From Magnolia sinica (taxonomy: Eukaryota > Streptophyta > Magnoliopsida > Magnoliales > Magnoliaceae), in NCBI RefSeq assembly GCF_029962835.1, contig NC_080578.1, positions 57,157,001-57,221,000 of the forward strand: a DNA stretch of 64,000 bases. The letters run 5' to 3'. A program made the position numbers and the translations under genes. How positions within the stretch are numbered: position 1 is the stretch's first letter; each line of letters begins with the position of its first letter. Shown piece after piece: positions 48,391 through 60,620 of the stretch. The notes below the pieces were generated by a model. The model saw only the letters and a list, made by a program, of their open reading frames with translations, was not told the DNA's origin and made no database searches.

Positions 48391-50100
48391 AGTAAAACTG
48401 AACTCCTTTAACTTAGTACGATTGTGTTTTGACTTTTATGAGCAGAAGCAGATCTACTGTAAACAACACCTGCTAAGATGTTACATTGGCCACTCCAAGG
48501 TCTGAATGTTTGTATGATAATGTTAAGCAAGCACACAAGCAACACACTGGGAATATGTATTCCGGGATCATATCGACGTCGATGTTTTTTTGGAAGAGAC
48601 CATTGAATTTGATTCCCTTTATTGACTCACCATTGTTCATTGCTAGATTTATTCCAGTAATTAAGTAAAGATCACTAGTTCACCATTAGGTTGCCTATTG
48701 TGTTTGTGTCTACTTTGTTGATCCTTATCAGCATCATTCTCATGGCTAGTTTCATGGCATACTAGTAAGGTTTTATCTCTTCATTTGGATAATCAGTTCC
48801 AGCAAATACAATTGATCTTAACCTACCCACATTAGAGTCATATCTTGTTATTCATCATGGGCTGCCTCTCACTTTTCACGATTCAAATAGATTGATTTCC
48901 ATTGTTCCCTTTTCTATGTGAGATGCAGATGGAAGAACAGGTATTCCTTATGTGATAGGTTGGTTCAGTATGCCATGCATGTGATAACCATTTGATTCCA
49001 TTTGAACATTTATGTGATAGGTTGGTTCAGTATGCCATGCATGTGCTTTTCTATTGTGTATACTTACAGTAGAATGATCCCGGAATACATATTCCCTATC
49101 GGAATGTACATGTAATAGATGGGTTGGGGGTTAGTACTGTTTGGGTTGTGCTTGTGCAAGTGATGTCAATCTTCAATCTGCAATGACCAGTCCTAAGGGC
49201 CTACATAAAAAAGAAAGGTTGGATGTTTGATGAGCAACTGATTGTAAAACTTTTGCCGGTCTACCATTTAAGGGCTTGCAACAAATTTCTGAGAGAAAAG
49301 ATAAGATGACAACGATGACAACTTGTTTCTTGTATAATGAGCTTGTGCAAGTGGGACCCATGGTTCAGTGATCCAGATTCCAAACTGTTGATGTGATGGG
49401 TTGTACTATGGATGTAGCATGACCCAACAAGCCATCCTTTCAAACAATCATAATCCTTCATGACATTGAGATTAGAGGTGAAGAAAAATAATACCACAAA
49501 GGGCCAAAGATTGGATAACTAGGATCATTTAATCCATCTACAGTGGGACTTGTCAGATTAACAGTCTGGATGGCTGAACCATGGGCTCCATGTATTCAAA
49601 TTCAATGCCCAAGACTGAAGGATCAAATAGTTTCTCTTTCCTCTTGCAGTGACTAAAGAGCATAAAAAAAGATACAAAATAACTAAAAATGGGGAATTAT
49701 CAGTAGACATGCATAATGAGGAAATAGGCAATGTTCGACTAGCAAGACGTTGCTTCTTTTTTTTTTTCTTGGCCAGAAAACATACGAGTTGGGCCATCTC
49801 TCCTTGAAACAAAGTGTTTACACTATCCTCCCATCATAATGGGCAATGCCCGAGGAATCTCCTACATTAGAAAATCTTAACCACAGGATTGATGGACTTT
49901 GTTCATTGTTCATAGACAATATTTCCTTTTCAAGTTCACTTGCAGCCACCAGACAGTTAAGATTATGTTACATAGTAGTTTTGGAGGTATTGCCATGCAT
50001 GTGCTTTTCTAAAATTAAACACTGTAGCAAGAACTGTGATAACTATTTGATTCCATTTGAACATTTATGTGATAGGTTGGTTCGGTAAGCCATGCATGTG
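48391..50100. other. CACTA right arm with short repeated phrases
   Basis: No gene recognised. The phrase TGTGATAGGTTGGTTC, followed by GCCATGCATGTG, occurs at about 48951, 49011 and 50070, with longer shared sequence between the last two (through TTTTCTATTGTGTA). A 23-bp segment at 48549-48571 is exactly complementary to 49075-49097. Confidence 0.6.
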
Positions 50101-50285
50101 CTTTTCTATTGTGTAGACTTACCTTCTCAAATAGGTTGGTTCATTCAGGGCTTTGGAGGAATAGGTATATCTAGAAATGAGTGTGTGCATTAATCAATGC
50201 ACACATCCATTTCTAGATATACCCATTTCTCCAAAGCCCTGAACGAACCAACCTATTTGAGAAGGTAACTCTACACAATAGAAAG
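50101..50285. repeat. Near-perfect ~90-bp inverted repeat (foldback)
   Basis: The left arm (50101-50191) and right arm (50196-50285) are complementary apart from about seven mismatches and one indel, around a 4-base loop (AATC). Outer ends are CTTTTCTATTGTGTAG and its complement near 50270-50285. A smaller hairpin (AATATATCATCC/GGATGATATATT) follows at about 50290-50323. Part of the arm sequence is shared with the direct repeats at 49016-49067. Confidence 0.9.
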
Positions 50286-50379
50286 CAAGAAATATATCAT
50301 CCAAATTCAATGGATGATATATTATATATTTTGTTTTTAAAAAAATTAATGAGAATCGCTGACGGTAAAAAACCATAAA

Positions 50380-50643
50380 AAATGCCGATGGTTTTGGCCT
50401 TTGCTCTTACTGTCAAAAACGCCGACAGTTTTAGTTATCAAAAATGCCGACGGTTTTGGCCGTCGCCCTTATCGTCGGCAACACCGACGGACTCTAGCCG
50501 TTGATAATGCCAATGGTTTTAATCCGTTGGCGAGCAACGCTGACGCACCTTTTGGTGACGGACCTTGCGACAGCTAAAATCCATCGACGAAGGTCATTAT
50601 CAACGGTTTTTAGCCATCGGCGTCGTCCTATTTTCTGGTAGTG
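50380..50643. repeat. CACTA right subterminal repeats and terminal inverted repeat
   Basis: A dense array of GCCGACGG, CCGTCGGC and CCGTTGGC-like words in both orientations, about every 20-25 bases, ending in the TIR at 50631-50643. It is denser than the left end, as is common in CACTA elements. Confidence 0.85.
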
Positions 50644-51668
50644 AGGTTGCGATGTAGTAATAACTCCGTGAGACCAAGATCGAATCCATAGAGACTATAC
50701 TTGTACATATTCTGAAAGTAGAACTAGAACTAGAATCGGAGCTAAAACTAAAATCTAAAATAGTTGAGAATAATTGTGAAAGAATTATCAATTAAAAGAG
50801 GAACTAGAGCGCCAAGTATCTACTTGTAGCATTAATATACTACCTTACTTGATTCAACAAACACAACCGTGATTGGAGTCCTATCCTATCAAGTTTAGAA
50901 GATAAAATAATTGAAACACAATCTGAACTTCTCATTAAAAATAGTTCACACATGAAAAACCATTGTTGAGATGATTGGAAGGGAATTCAACCATCCACCA
51001 TGCCTAGAGATGATGGTGAATCACGAAGTTTACCAATCTCAACAATATCAAAATATAGATAAGAAGATATTCAAAGCTATCTCGGCATGTATTGTAATTT
51101 GAGTCACAATAAATCATAAAAAATAGAAAATATATCTTAATTCAAACTAGAAATCAATGAAGTTCAACATAAACATGAATCAAAGCAAGATAAACATCCC
51201 AACAAACTACAAGCTTCACCTCTTAGCCCTGTCTAAGAGATTTTGTTAACCATTGACATGATTAAAATAAAATCTCTTTAAAAAAACATAAGAATAAATT
51301 AAGGACAAAAAAAAACTCTTGGGAGGCTGCCCCACCATTTTGCTCCTCCTGGAACCCTTATTTGTGTTTAAAACTCCTTGGAGAACCCAAATATATAGGC
51401 TTTATTCGGCAGGATTTGAAAACCACCTCAAATTTATGCACTCTACACATCTTTGATGACAAATTTTGATGTCATTCAAGTGTCTTCGATTGCACCTTCG
51501 ATGCCATCAGACCTTGCCCAGAACTGTCCAGCGAGTTTGGCTTGAAAATTCTTGAAATTCTCGATTGCATCAAACTGGCTTCGATTACATCGATAACTTA
51601 CTTTGATGCCATCGAAGTGTCTTCAAAGGAATTGAAATCTATTTTTTGTAATTTTTCAGAACGATGTT

Positions 51669-54600
51669 TGTAACGTCTCGAAAAAATCCGTACAAAGACC
51701 CGAGTACCTCCTCAGCCAGAATCACTTAAGGACTGTATCTTGTTGTAATTTAAGGCAGAATTTAGTTAGGTACTAAACTGAATAATTAGTGGATTAAGCT
51801 TGGGCCACCATTTCTACGAATGAGAAGACCCCACTGACTCAACACTACATAAAGACCTAAGAAAAATTCCAAGAGCCTATCGCTCTTCGGAGTGCATTGA
51901 AACCCCGTATTGGACCTGGACCGCACGTCAAAAGTCCGATGATAGCAAAACTATAGGGTTATGTTTGTCCTACTAGGCTTGACAACCATCGCGGGAATCG
52001 AGCCCATATAGTATCCAGAAATGCATAACTTGAGCCCTGAGTAAAGTGTGTGAGAAACGCGAATACCATTAGAAAATATATTGAAACTTAAGTGAATTAG
52101 GCCATTCATTCACACACGAAATTGAGGATTTCAGACTGTCAGTTTCTGACCAAACTTCACCCATAGGAAGAGGAAATTTTCCTGCACATGTCCATATAAC
52201 TGTGGCCCCGATCGAGTAAGTACCACCGTTGATCTGACACAGGTCCTCCACGATCGATCAGCTTATCAGATCACACTAAAATCACATCCTGGCACAGATC
52301 CACTGTCAAAGAACTTACCATGTGACGTATGTGAGTAGTGGGTCTCCCTGTGAGCTCTGTTTGTCAAAAACAACTGCCCAAAGGGTATAACCCATGTATA
52401 TAATGGCCCTGGGGCCATTTACATCACTTCTGGGCCTATATATAGCCCTTTTACCACACATCCCTCTCTCATACGAATTTCTCTAAACCCTAGGAGAGAG
52501 AATAGAGAAAGAAGAGAAAAGAGTAAGGAGAGGAGAAATCCTGGGAGACTATTGTTGTGATTATCTCCCACTACTCCACGTACTGATTCACCTCCCCATT
52601 TCGCTACACAATCTGTTTCAACTATGATTTGGGTAAGAAATCCTAACCCTAATACTGTAGTTGAGATCTAGAATGGTTGTTTGTCAACCTAGCTAACCGA
52701 CCTCACTATTTAGGTACTCGACGTTCTGTTTTCGAGAATGTAGAGTTTGAACCGAGTCCGATTCGAGTATTCCGACGAAAAGTGCAGACTATAAACGTTT
52801 AGGTTATGGTTTTCAATATTTTTAATGCCAGTTAATGATTTATGTCTGACTTGATTGCTACCATATTGTCTTAGATACGCCGTTTTCAATATAATATACA
52901 TGTATGAACTATGAAGAACAAAAGATGCATCTCATGTGTTTGTTGAAATGTTTGAATGAATATGTAAATATGATTTGTGCTTACCATGATTACTAATTTA
53001 GGATTCATCATTGTCATATGTAAACTGACTTCTCTGTATAAGGATTTGCCATAATATATGTCGTAACTAATTTAGTCTATGTATTTGGTAATGTGTAATC
53101 TACGTGTTTGATAAATTGTCTGAATAAGAAATTATTGATGATTTTTATTTATTAAGAGTATTAAGATAAGATTCTCAGTTACCTTATTCATATGTATAGT
53201 TTCTTTCATGTAATCTTATTTGTGCCTACGTGATTTATGGATAAAATGCAAGTGTTAGGTAATATGATCAATGTATTTGATGAAATGCTCAAATGAGAAA
53301 TTTATTTGGATTGTTCATTGAATGTTGACATGATTATCACATGTGTCTACCTATTACATCTGAGTAAGATTGGGGCTACAATGTAGTCCAGGCGATCGGT
53401 AACAATATCCATTTGGGTGGGTGAATTAGTCTCGCCACATTGGGTAACTCGACGAATCCGGGTCACACGACGACGGTCGACAGTGGTTAGGCCACAAGGG
53501 GTGCTTATGTGGTCCATGTCGATTAAGTCAACGTGTAGTCATACCAATCGAACTTGCCAAATAAACCGATTGGCCTATTGTGTGTTTACCATGTTTGGAC
53601 ATCACTGCTCGAATCTAAGGTACCACTTACTAATGTAAAAACCTGCTTCAACCATGGTACCACGATTCGCTAAGACTCCTGAGTAGGGCATGGTGGTATG
53701 GGACACTGTGGTCGAGCTATCAGCCTACGCTGGGCTGACGAGCCTCCCCGTAGTGACCAGTGAGCAACCCAGACTTGTGAGCCGGGCATAGTGGTATGGG
53801 ACACCGTGTTCGAGCTCTCAGCCTACGCTGAGGTGACAAGCCTCCCCGTAGTAACCACGAATATAAACTTTGAACTTGCATATCGACTGCTTTTCATTAG
53901 GGGTGATGCCCTACAACTTGCCTATCGTATGTGGTTAATTAGGATTGATGACCCTAGATGGATCCTTCAGTTTGGGTTAATGATATAAAGGGAGGTACCT
54001 TAGCTTCCCAAAGCTGCTGTATGAATAAGCTTAATAAATTACCTGGCTAACACGGCCATGCATCGCATTACATTAGCTAGATGTGCTTTTGGCGAGGAAG
54101 GTGCACTTTAGAGAGTGTTGACATATGCAAAATTGGTTGTCAGAGTTGCTTATGAGGGAGCTTTGTGCGAGGGCATACATCATTACTTGCACTCCATTCC
54201 TACATTAACAAGAGTAGGTAGGAAGTAATTGTTGTATTGCTTTATCATTACTGCTTGATTGACTTGAAAACATGTTAACCTTTTCCTTATAGTACCACTG
54301 AGTTGATCACTCACTCCCACCATGGGACAGTGTTTTAAAACACCAACCAGACTCTGGTTTAGATGCAGGTGATAAGGAAGCCTATGCAGCAGAGTTGGAC
54401 TTCATAGATGAGGAGGAAGAATTCTCCTACGTTCAGCTCTCATGCGAGTCTATATAGACCTCCTGTTGATTCGACGGGATTATAGGGACATATGGATTAG
54501 TTAGACACTTTACATTTTGATATTTTATCAATTTTGAAACAACACATGTATATATTCAGCCCAGTAAAATACTCATACTCTAAAGGTTGTGAAACACTTA

Positions 54601-54800
54601 CATAAATATATTTATTCTAGTCTTTCGCTTACTTAAATTAAATTATCTCTAGAGTATGATGTGCCATTTTAGTATAATCTCACTCATGTTTAACTCATTC
54701 ATATGGACAAAATCTGAACATCATCATACATGTTGCATAAGTGATGTGCTGGATCTCGAGAGTAGAGCTTTGCTCGACCCTCGAAATCTAGGGCGTTACG
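51669..54800 (+). mobile_element. Solo LTR, Gypsy family B (copy 2, plus orientation)
   Basis: Starts TGTAACGTCT at 51669 and ends GGGCGTTACG at 54800, where the terminal A has changed to G. It is flanked by ATGTT (51664-51668 and 54801-54805). A TATA box (CCTATATATAGCC) is at about 52435-52447, a GA-rich tract at about 52491-52541, and two ~98-bp repeats at about 53668-53860. It is inserted in the family C repeat. Confidence 0.88.
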
Positions 54801-55122
54801 ATGTTTTTCTAGCCTTGGAATTTTAGAATATCTTTTTTCAGGCCAATTTTCAGGATTCCTTTTCTTCACTTCGATTCTCTTCATTCCTCACTTGGTTTCC
54901 TTGGATCTTTGGGATGTGAATTCTTCATTAATGACCTTTAAATCTCCAATTTTCATTATCTTCTTTTGAGCTCTAAATTCATCATTTTAAGCACGTATTC
55001 ATCATAAGATTTCGAATCACCTCGCATGACAGAAATGTATATAATTAAACCAAATTATCAATTAAATACCAAGAAAACTAATGCAATTAAAGGGTTAAAT
55101 ATGCAATATTTGATTCTCAATA

Positions 55123-55557
55123 AGTCTCATGTTCCTCCATTTTTATATTTTCAAATTTGACTGTAAGGAGTTATAGCTTTGAGCATTTTACGGTGCTTGT
55201 TCCTTCATGGGTGGTTTCCAATAAATCCCTTGCTTGTTTTGATATTTCACATATACATGTGTGTTTAAACTCTTCTTGTGAAACAGCATAGTAAATCATA
55301 TTCATTGCTTTAGCATCACATGTTTTCTTTTGTATTTTATAATCAATCCAACATGCTTGTTGTTTTGGTCGAGATATGGTAGTGTCATTTTCAAGTACAA
55401 TTTGTTCCATTGGTGGCTCATACCCATTCTCAACAATTTCCAATACTTCATGATCCAAAGATTTCAAGAATATATCCATTCTAGCTTTCTAATATGCATA
55501 GTTTGAATCATCAAAACTTAAAGGTCGAGAGACTGATGTTCACTCTCCTTTGGTCAT
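55123..55557 (-). pseudogene. Copia gag, N-terminal part
   Basis: Minus-strand start MTKGE at 55557. Then a stop, SFDDSNYAY, a stop in place of the Trp normally in YxxWK, and an open stretch from 55479: MDIFLKSLDHEVLEIVENGY, then AKAMNMIYYAVSQEEF and LLETTHEGTSTVKCSKL, a stop, and VKFENIKMEEHE. This is the UBN2-type gag domain of Copia elements. The protein continues at 13315 (TFMKFYTKLND) on the other side of the family C insertion. The duplicated target AGTCT lies at the break. Confidence 0.88.
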
Positions 55558-55615
55558 ATTTCCAACTTCAGTAAGGATCTTCCTCTGGGTTGTTAAACCC
55601 TTCAAGAGGAATCCT

Positions 55616-55628
55616 CTCTGATATCAAA
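55616..55628 (-). promoter_or_regulatory. Primer-binding site of the Copia element
   Basis: The minus strand reads TTTGATATCAGAG, one change from the initiator-Met tRNA site (TTGGTATCAGAGC). It directly follows an LTR ending in CA (complement of TG at 55629-55630). Confidence 0.8.
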
Positions 55629-56094
55629 TGAAATTACAGTAAGCCGCTATTAGTGAAATACAAAATTATGTCCAAGTGTCTTAGAAGGGGATGAATAGGA
55701 CTTTTAAAAACTTTAATCCTACTTAAAATAAATACTAACAATTAAGCTCTAATCAAACAAGATTAAAAGAAAACCATCACAATCAAAAGCTAAGATAGTG
55801 AAATATACAAAAGTTACAATGCATCAAACATGTATTATGTAGAGATTAATCATATCATACATCAACACAACATAAACAAAAGCATGCATCACAAACACAA
55901 CGATATATAGTGGTTCGGCTATATGCCTACTCCACTCCCGGCGGACGCACTCATCCCTATGAGTATACCAAATTTCACTATCCAATGGTTTTAAATCAAG
56001 TTAACCATAAACCTTTCACAACCTACACGAGGTTCTCTAGATGCCTATACAAGACAACCTAAGGTGCCTACACAAGGCCACCGACATTGCTTAC

Positions 56095-59000
56095 TGTAAT
56101 GCCCCGGATTTCAAGGGCCGATCAAAGCTCAACTCCTAAGATCCGACGCATCACTTATGCAACATAGATAATGATGTTTAAATGTTGTCCATATTAGTGC
56201 ATTAAACATGAGTGGAATTACACCAAAATGGCATATCATACTCCAAAGGTAATTTGATTAAGCAAGTAGAAGACTGTAACATGCATATTTGAACAAGTAA
56301 GCGATTTACAACCTCTAGAGTATAAGTATGTAACTGGGTTGAATGTTTACATGTATTGTTTCCAAAATTTACAAAATAGCAAAACATAAAGTGTCCAACT
56401 ATCCCATAACCCTGTAATCCCGGTGACGCAGCTCTAGGTCTACACAGACCGGCCTGAGAGCTGCACGTAGGAGAACTCCTCCTCGTCTATGAAAACCAGC
56501 TCTGTCGCGTAAGCCTCATCGTCATCTGCAGCTAAAATAGAGTCTAGTTAGTGTTTTAAAATACCATCCTAAAGTGGGAGTGAGTGATCAACTCAGTGGT
56601 ACTATAAGGTAAAGATTAACATGTTATTAATTCAATCAAGCAATAATGATAAAACAGTATAACAATCATTCCTAACTTCTCTTATTAATGCAAGGATGAT
56701 ATGCAGTAATGATGTATGCCCTCGCCTGCACTCCCTCAGTGACTTCATCAACCATTCACACATGACAAACTCCCTAAACGTGCATTTCCTCGCCAAAGCA
56801 CATGCAATGCAGTGCATGGTCATGTTAGCCAAGTTCTTAATTAGGCTTATTCATATAATAGATTCGAAAAGCTAAGATACCTCCCTTTATATCATTTACC
56901 CAAATGGGGATCCATCTAGGATCGTCAATCCTAGTTAATCACATACGTTAGGTAAGTTGTAGGGCATCACCCCTAATGAAAGCAGTGGACAGGTAAATTC
57001 AAGTGTTTATACTCAAGGTCACTACGGGAGGCTCGTCACCTGAACGTAGGCCAACAGCTCGAATACAGTATCCCATACACCACCATAATCGGCTCATGAG
57101 TTTGGGTTGCTCACTGGTCACTATGGGGAAGCTCGTCACCCCAACGTAGGCTGACAGATCGACCACAGTGTCTCATACCATCATGCCCGGCTCATGAGTC
57201 TTAGTGGATCGTGGTACCATAGTTGAAACGGTTTTTACATTGGTAAGTGGTACCTTACATTCAAGCAGTAGTATCCATACATGATAAACACACAATAGGC
57301 CAATCGGGTTATTTGACAAGTTTGATTGATATGTGCGCATGGTGAATTAATCAACATGGAGTGCATAAGCACTCCATGTGGCCTAACCACTGTCGACAAT
57401 TGTCGTATGGCTCGGATTCATTGAATGCATCCAATGTGGCGAGACTAATTCGGTCACTCAATCGGGAACCGTTATCGATTGCCTGGACTACATTGTAGTC
57501 CTAATCATACTCAAATGCAGCATGTAGGGACATGTGGCAATCATATAAGCATTTAACAAACATTCCCAATACGAATCTCATTCGAGCATTTCATCGAACA
57601 CATTGCACATATTATCAAATATTTCATTTCATCCATAAACTGCATAATCGAAATTTAGGTTACATGAGGGAAACTATACATATAGATAAGGTAATTGAGA
57701 ATCATATTTCAATACCCTTAATAATAACAATTCACCAACAATTTTCTCATTCAAACATTTTATCAAACACTTAAACTACACATTAACACGTACATAGACT
57801 AAATTAGTTACGGCATATATTATGGCAAATCCTTTCACAAGAAAATTGTCATGCACACAACAAACATGAATTCTAGGTTAATAGTTAGCGCAAGCACAAA
57901 TCCTAATTTCAAGTTCATTCAAACATTTCAATAAACACATAGAATGCATATTTGTCCAACATAGTTCATACATGTATAATATATGGAAAACATCGTAACT
58001 AAGATCATATGGCAGCAATCAAGTCAGACATAAATCATTGCTGACATTGAAAGCCTTGAAAATCATAACCTAAACGTTTATAGTCCGCACCTTTCATCGG
58101 AATACCAGATTTGAACTCGATTCCAACACAATGTTCTCGAAAACAAAACGACGGGTACCTAGACAATGAAATAGGTTAGCTATTTCATCGATTACTCTAT
58201 TTAGGTTTCTAAATCAAGATTAGGGTTAGGATTTCGTACCCAAATCATGACCGGAAACAATTTTGTAGTGAAGTGGGGAGGTGAATCGAGGCGTGGAGTT
58301 GTGGGAAGGAATCCCAGCAACGATCTCTCACTCTTTCTCTTCTCTCCTCACTCTTTTCTCTTCTTTTCTCTCTTCTTTCTCCTAGGGTTAGAGAAATTCG
58401 TATGCAATGGGAATGGGGTGGTTTAAGGGCTACATATAGGCCCAGATGTGATGTAAATGGCCCTAGGGCCATGATATACTTAGGTTATAACCAAAGGGTG
58501 TCCATTTCGGGCAAATGGGACTCATCTAGAGGTCCATTACTCACCTATGGTGTAGGGTAAGTTCCCCAACAATAGATCTAAGCCAGGTTATGATTTTGGC
58601 ACAATCGGATTAGCGGATCAACCATGGAGGACCTGTATTAGTTCAACGGTCGATTTCACTCGATCAGGGCCACAAGTATATGGATATGTGTAGGGAAATT
58701 TCTCTGATCCATGGGTGAAGTTTGACTAGAAACTGACGGTATGAATTCTTCAATTTTGTAGTAAGCGAATAGTCCAATTCACTTAAATTTGGGTACATTT
58801 TCAAAAGATATTCGTGTTTCTCACACACTTCGCTCAAGGCTCAAGTTGTGCATTTCTAGATACTATTTGGGCTCGATTCCCATGATGATTGTCAAGCCCA
58901 ATAAGGCAGTCATAATCCTATAGTTTCGCAGTCATCGGACTTTCGACGTGTGATCCAGGTCAGATACGGAGTTTCAATGAGCTCTCGAGAGTAACAATCT

Positions 59001-59217
59001 TTTAGGATTTTTCCTACTCTCAAGCAGTGTTGAGTTAGCGATTTTAATGGTTTTGGGTCTTGCCATTCATATTGATAGCGGTTCGAGTTAAATCCATTGA
59101 TTAATCTAGTTCAGCACTTAATAAATTTTTGCCTAAATTTCTACAAAATACGATCCTTAGGGATTTCTACCTGAGGTAGTACTCGGGTCTTTGTACTGAT
59201 TTTTCCAAGACGTTACA
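56095..59217 (-). mobile_element. Solo LTR, Gypsy family B (copy 3, minus orientation)
   Basis: On the plus strand it runs TGTAATGCCC to GACGTTACA, 3123 bp, flanked by CTTAC (56090-56094) and CCTAC (59218-59222), one change apart. It carries a CT-rich tract at about 58321-58382 and a minus TATA-like CCTATATGTAG near 58443-58433. It interrupts the Copia 5' LTR. Confidence 0.85.
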
Positions 59218-59869
59218 CCTACATAAGGCAAACACAAATGCCTACACATGGCATTAGGTCTTACACAAGGACACTACACGTATTCTCCCGTCGGAGGCCT
59301 GCGAAAGGTCTGAGCTAGAACCAAACTTTGATTCCCAATTCTACATAAAGAAAGGGCTTCAGACACAATAGACTCTAGAACTTGCTTGTAAGTGAGTGAG
59401 CCCTATTTTTACAAATGCTGATGAAGATCTTCTTTGTGTTGAAGAGTCTTTAGCTCCCTTGAACTGCAATCATTTATAAATGCTCCGATCGAGAGTACCA
59501 AGGTTGTTGGGTTAGGGTTTGGTTTGATCTACTCTACTTAATGATGAGTCTTTAAAAGCTAGAGAAGATTCCCAAAGGTTAAGCATTCAATGATCCCAGC
59601 ACAATGATTTTCCTTTAAAGAGTGCTGCTAGAAGATCAATGAAGGTCAGAGTTCATTCTTCAATCTCGGCTATGAATATACCAATAAATGCCTTTAAGTC
59701 ATGAATTGAATGATGAACTCTTACGGCAAAGAGGGGTTGAGAGTAAAGTATTAACTATCACAATCATTGTCTCAGTGTTATCTTCAATGCTCGCTTAAAA
59801 AGCTAAGAAGTAACCCAAGTGATATATAAAGTTAAATCCCAACAGTAAAAAAAAGGGTAGAAATTTGTC

Positions 59870-60620
59870 ATTGTCTATGCCATCGAATGGTCTTCGATGC
59901 CATCAAAGTTTCCTTCGATGCCATCGACTTATGCACTAAGGTTTTCAAATAAGTGCAGAACAGATTTTGTCTGATGCCATCGATCATCCTTCGATGCCAT
60001 CAAAGGAGACCTTTAATGTCATCGAAACATGACTTGATGCCATCAATATCTTCCTTGAAAAAATGCACTTTAGTTGCTAGACAGATTGAGCTCTTTTTCG
60101 ATGTCATCGAACATGCTTCGATGCCATCGAGATTTGAACCTCAATGTTATCGAAGACATTTCAATGCCATCGAAAATAAGTTGATTTTCCTATGAAAAAT
60201 CACTAGACAATTTTGTCCATATTTCGATGCCATCTAACATCCTTTCAATGCATCAAAATTTGAATTTCGATGTCAACGAAAGTGTTTCGATGCCATCCAA
60301 AATATATGATTTTTCTTGTAAGCTTGCTGAACAAACTGATCCAAATTTTAATGCCATCAAACTGTCTTCAATGCCATTGATAACTTACTTCGATGCCATT
60401 GAAAGAGGTTTGATTGCATCAAATACACTTAGAATTTTTCAAAGCTTGCAGGAGATAAATGGAAATATATCGATGTCATCGAAGTGGGTTCGATGCCATT
60501 GAAACTTAAGTTTCGATGTCATTGAACTTCAAACATAACCAGGATTTGCATAGTTTGGTTGCTAAACTATTAGGCATCTGTTTCGATGCCATTGAATAGG
60601 TGTTCAATGTCATCGAATAT
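59870..60620 (-). repeat. Array of TTCGATGCCATCGAA palindromes in the Copia U3
   Basis: About 25 copies of TTCGATGCCATCGAA and one- or two-base variants, in loosely spaced pairs about 17-22 bp apart, within 750 bp just upstream (in sense) of the LTR TATA box. Maize Sireviruses are known to carry comparable arrays of a short palindrome in their LTRs, with a different sequence. Confidence 0.88.

Larger units (their letters stand above)
13338..50643. mobile_element. CACTA transposon carrying host-gene fragments, split by Gypsy A
   Basis: The left end is CACTACCAAAAAA (13338) and the right end is the complement of CACTACCAGAAAA (50631-50643), a 13-bp terminal inverted repeat typical of En/Spm elements. 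The 3-bp flanks are AAG (13335-13337) and AGG (50644-50646), one change apart. The paralogous family C copy at 62661 reads straight through this site, which confirms the insertion. Both ends have subterminal arrays of GCCGACGG/CCGTTGGC-type motifs. Without Gypsy A the element is about 12.0 kb (13338-18822 plus 44138-50643). I find no TNPD/TNPA transposase, so it is non-autonomous. It contains exon fragments of aspartate kinase, a mitochondrial carrier and a DnaJ protein. Confidence 0.9.
13316..55122 (-). mobile_element. Family C LTR-like repeat (solo), split by CACTA and LTR B
   Basis: Removing the insertions leaves about 1.36 kb made of 13316-13337, 50644-51668 and 54806-55122. It is flanked by AGTCT (13311-13315 and 55123-55127) inside Copia gag. 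Read on the minus strand it begins TATTGAG (probably TG changed to TA) and ends GTGAACA. A TATA box (CCTATATATTTGG) lies at about 51390-51402, with short palindromes upstream of it (about 51450-51640). I therefore read it as a solo LTR in minus orientation; its family is unknown to me. The second copy at 62661-64000 confirms the left end and shows the sequence before CACTA insertion. Confidence 0.65.

Noticed and set aside
59870..60620. Possible CRISPR-like array
   Set aside because: The repeats are 15-base palindromes with variable spacing and many variants inside a plant LTR. There are no constant-length spacers and no cas genes.
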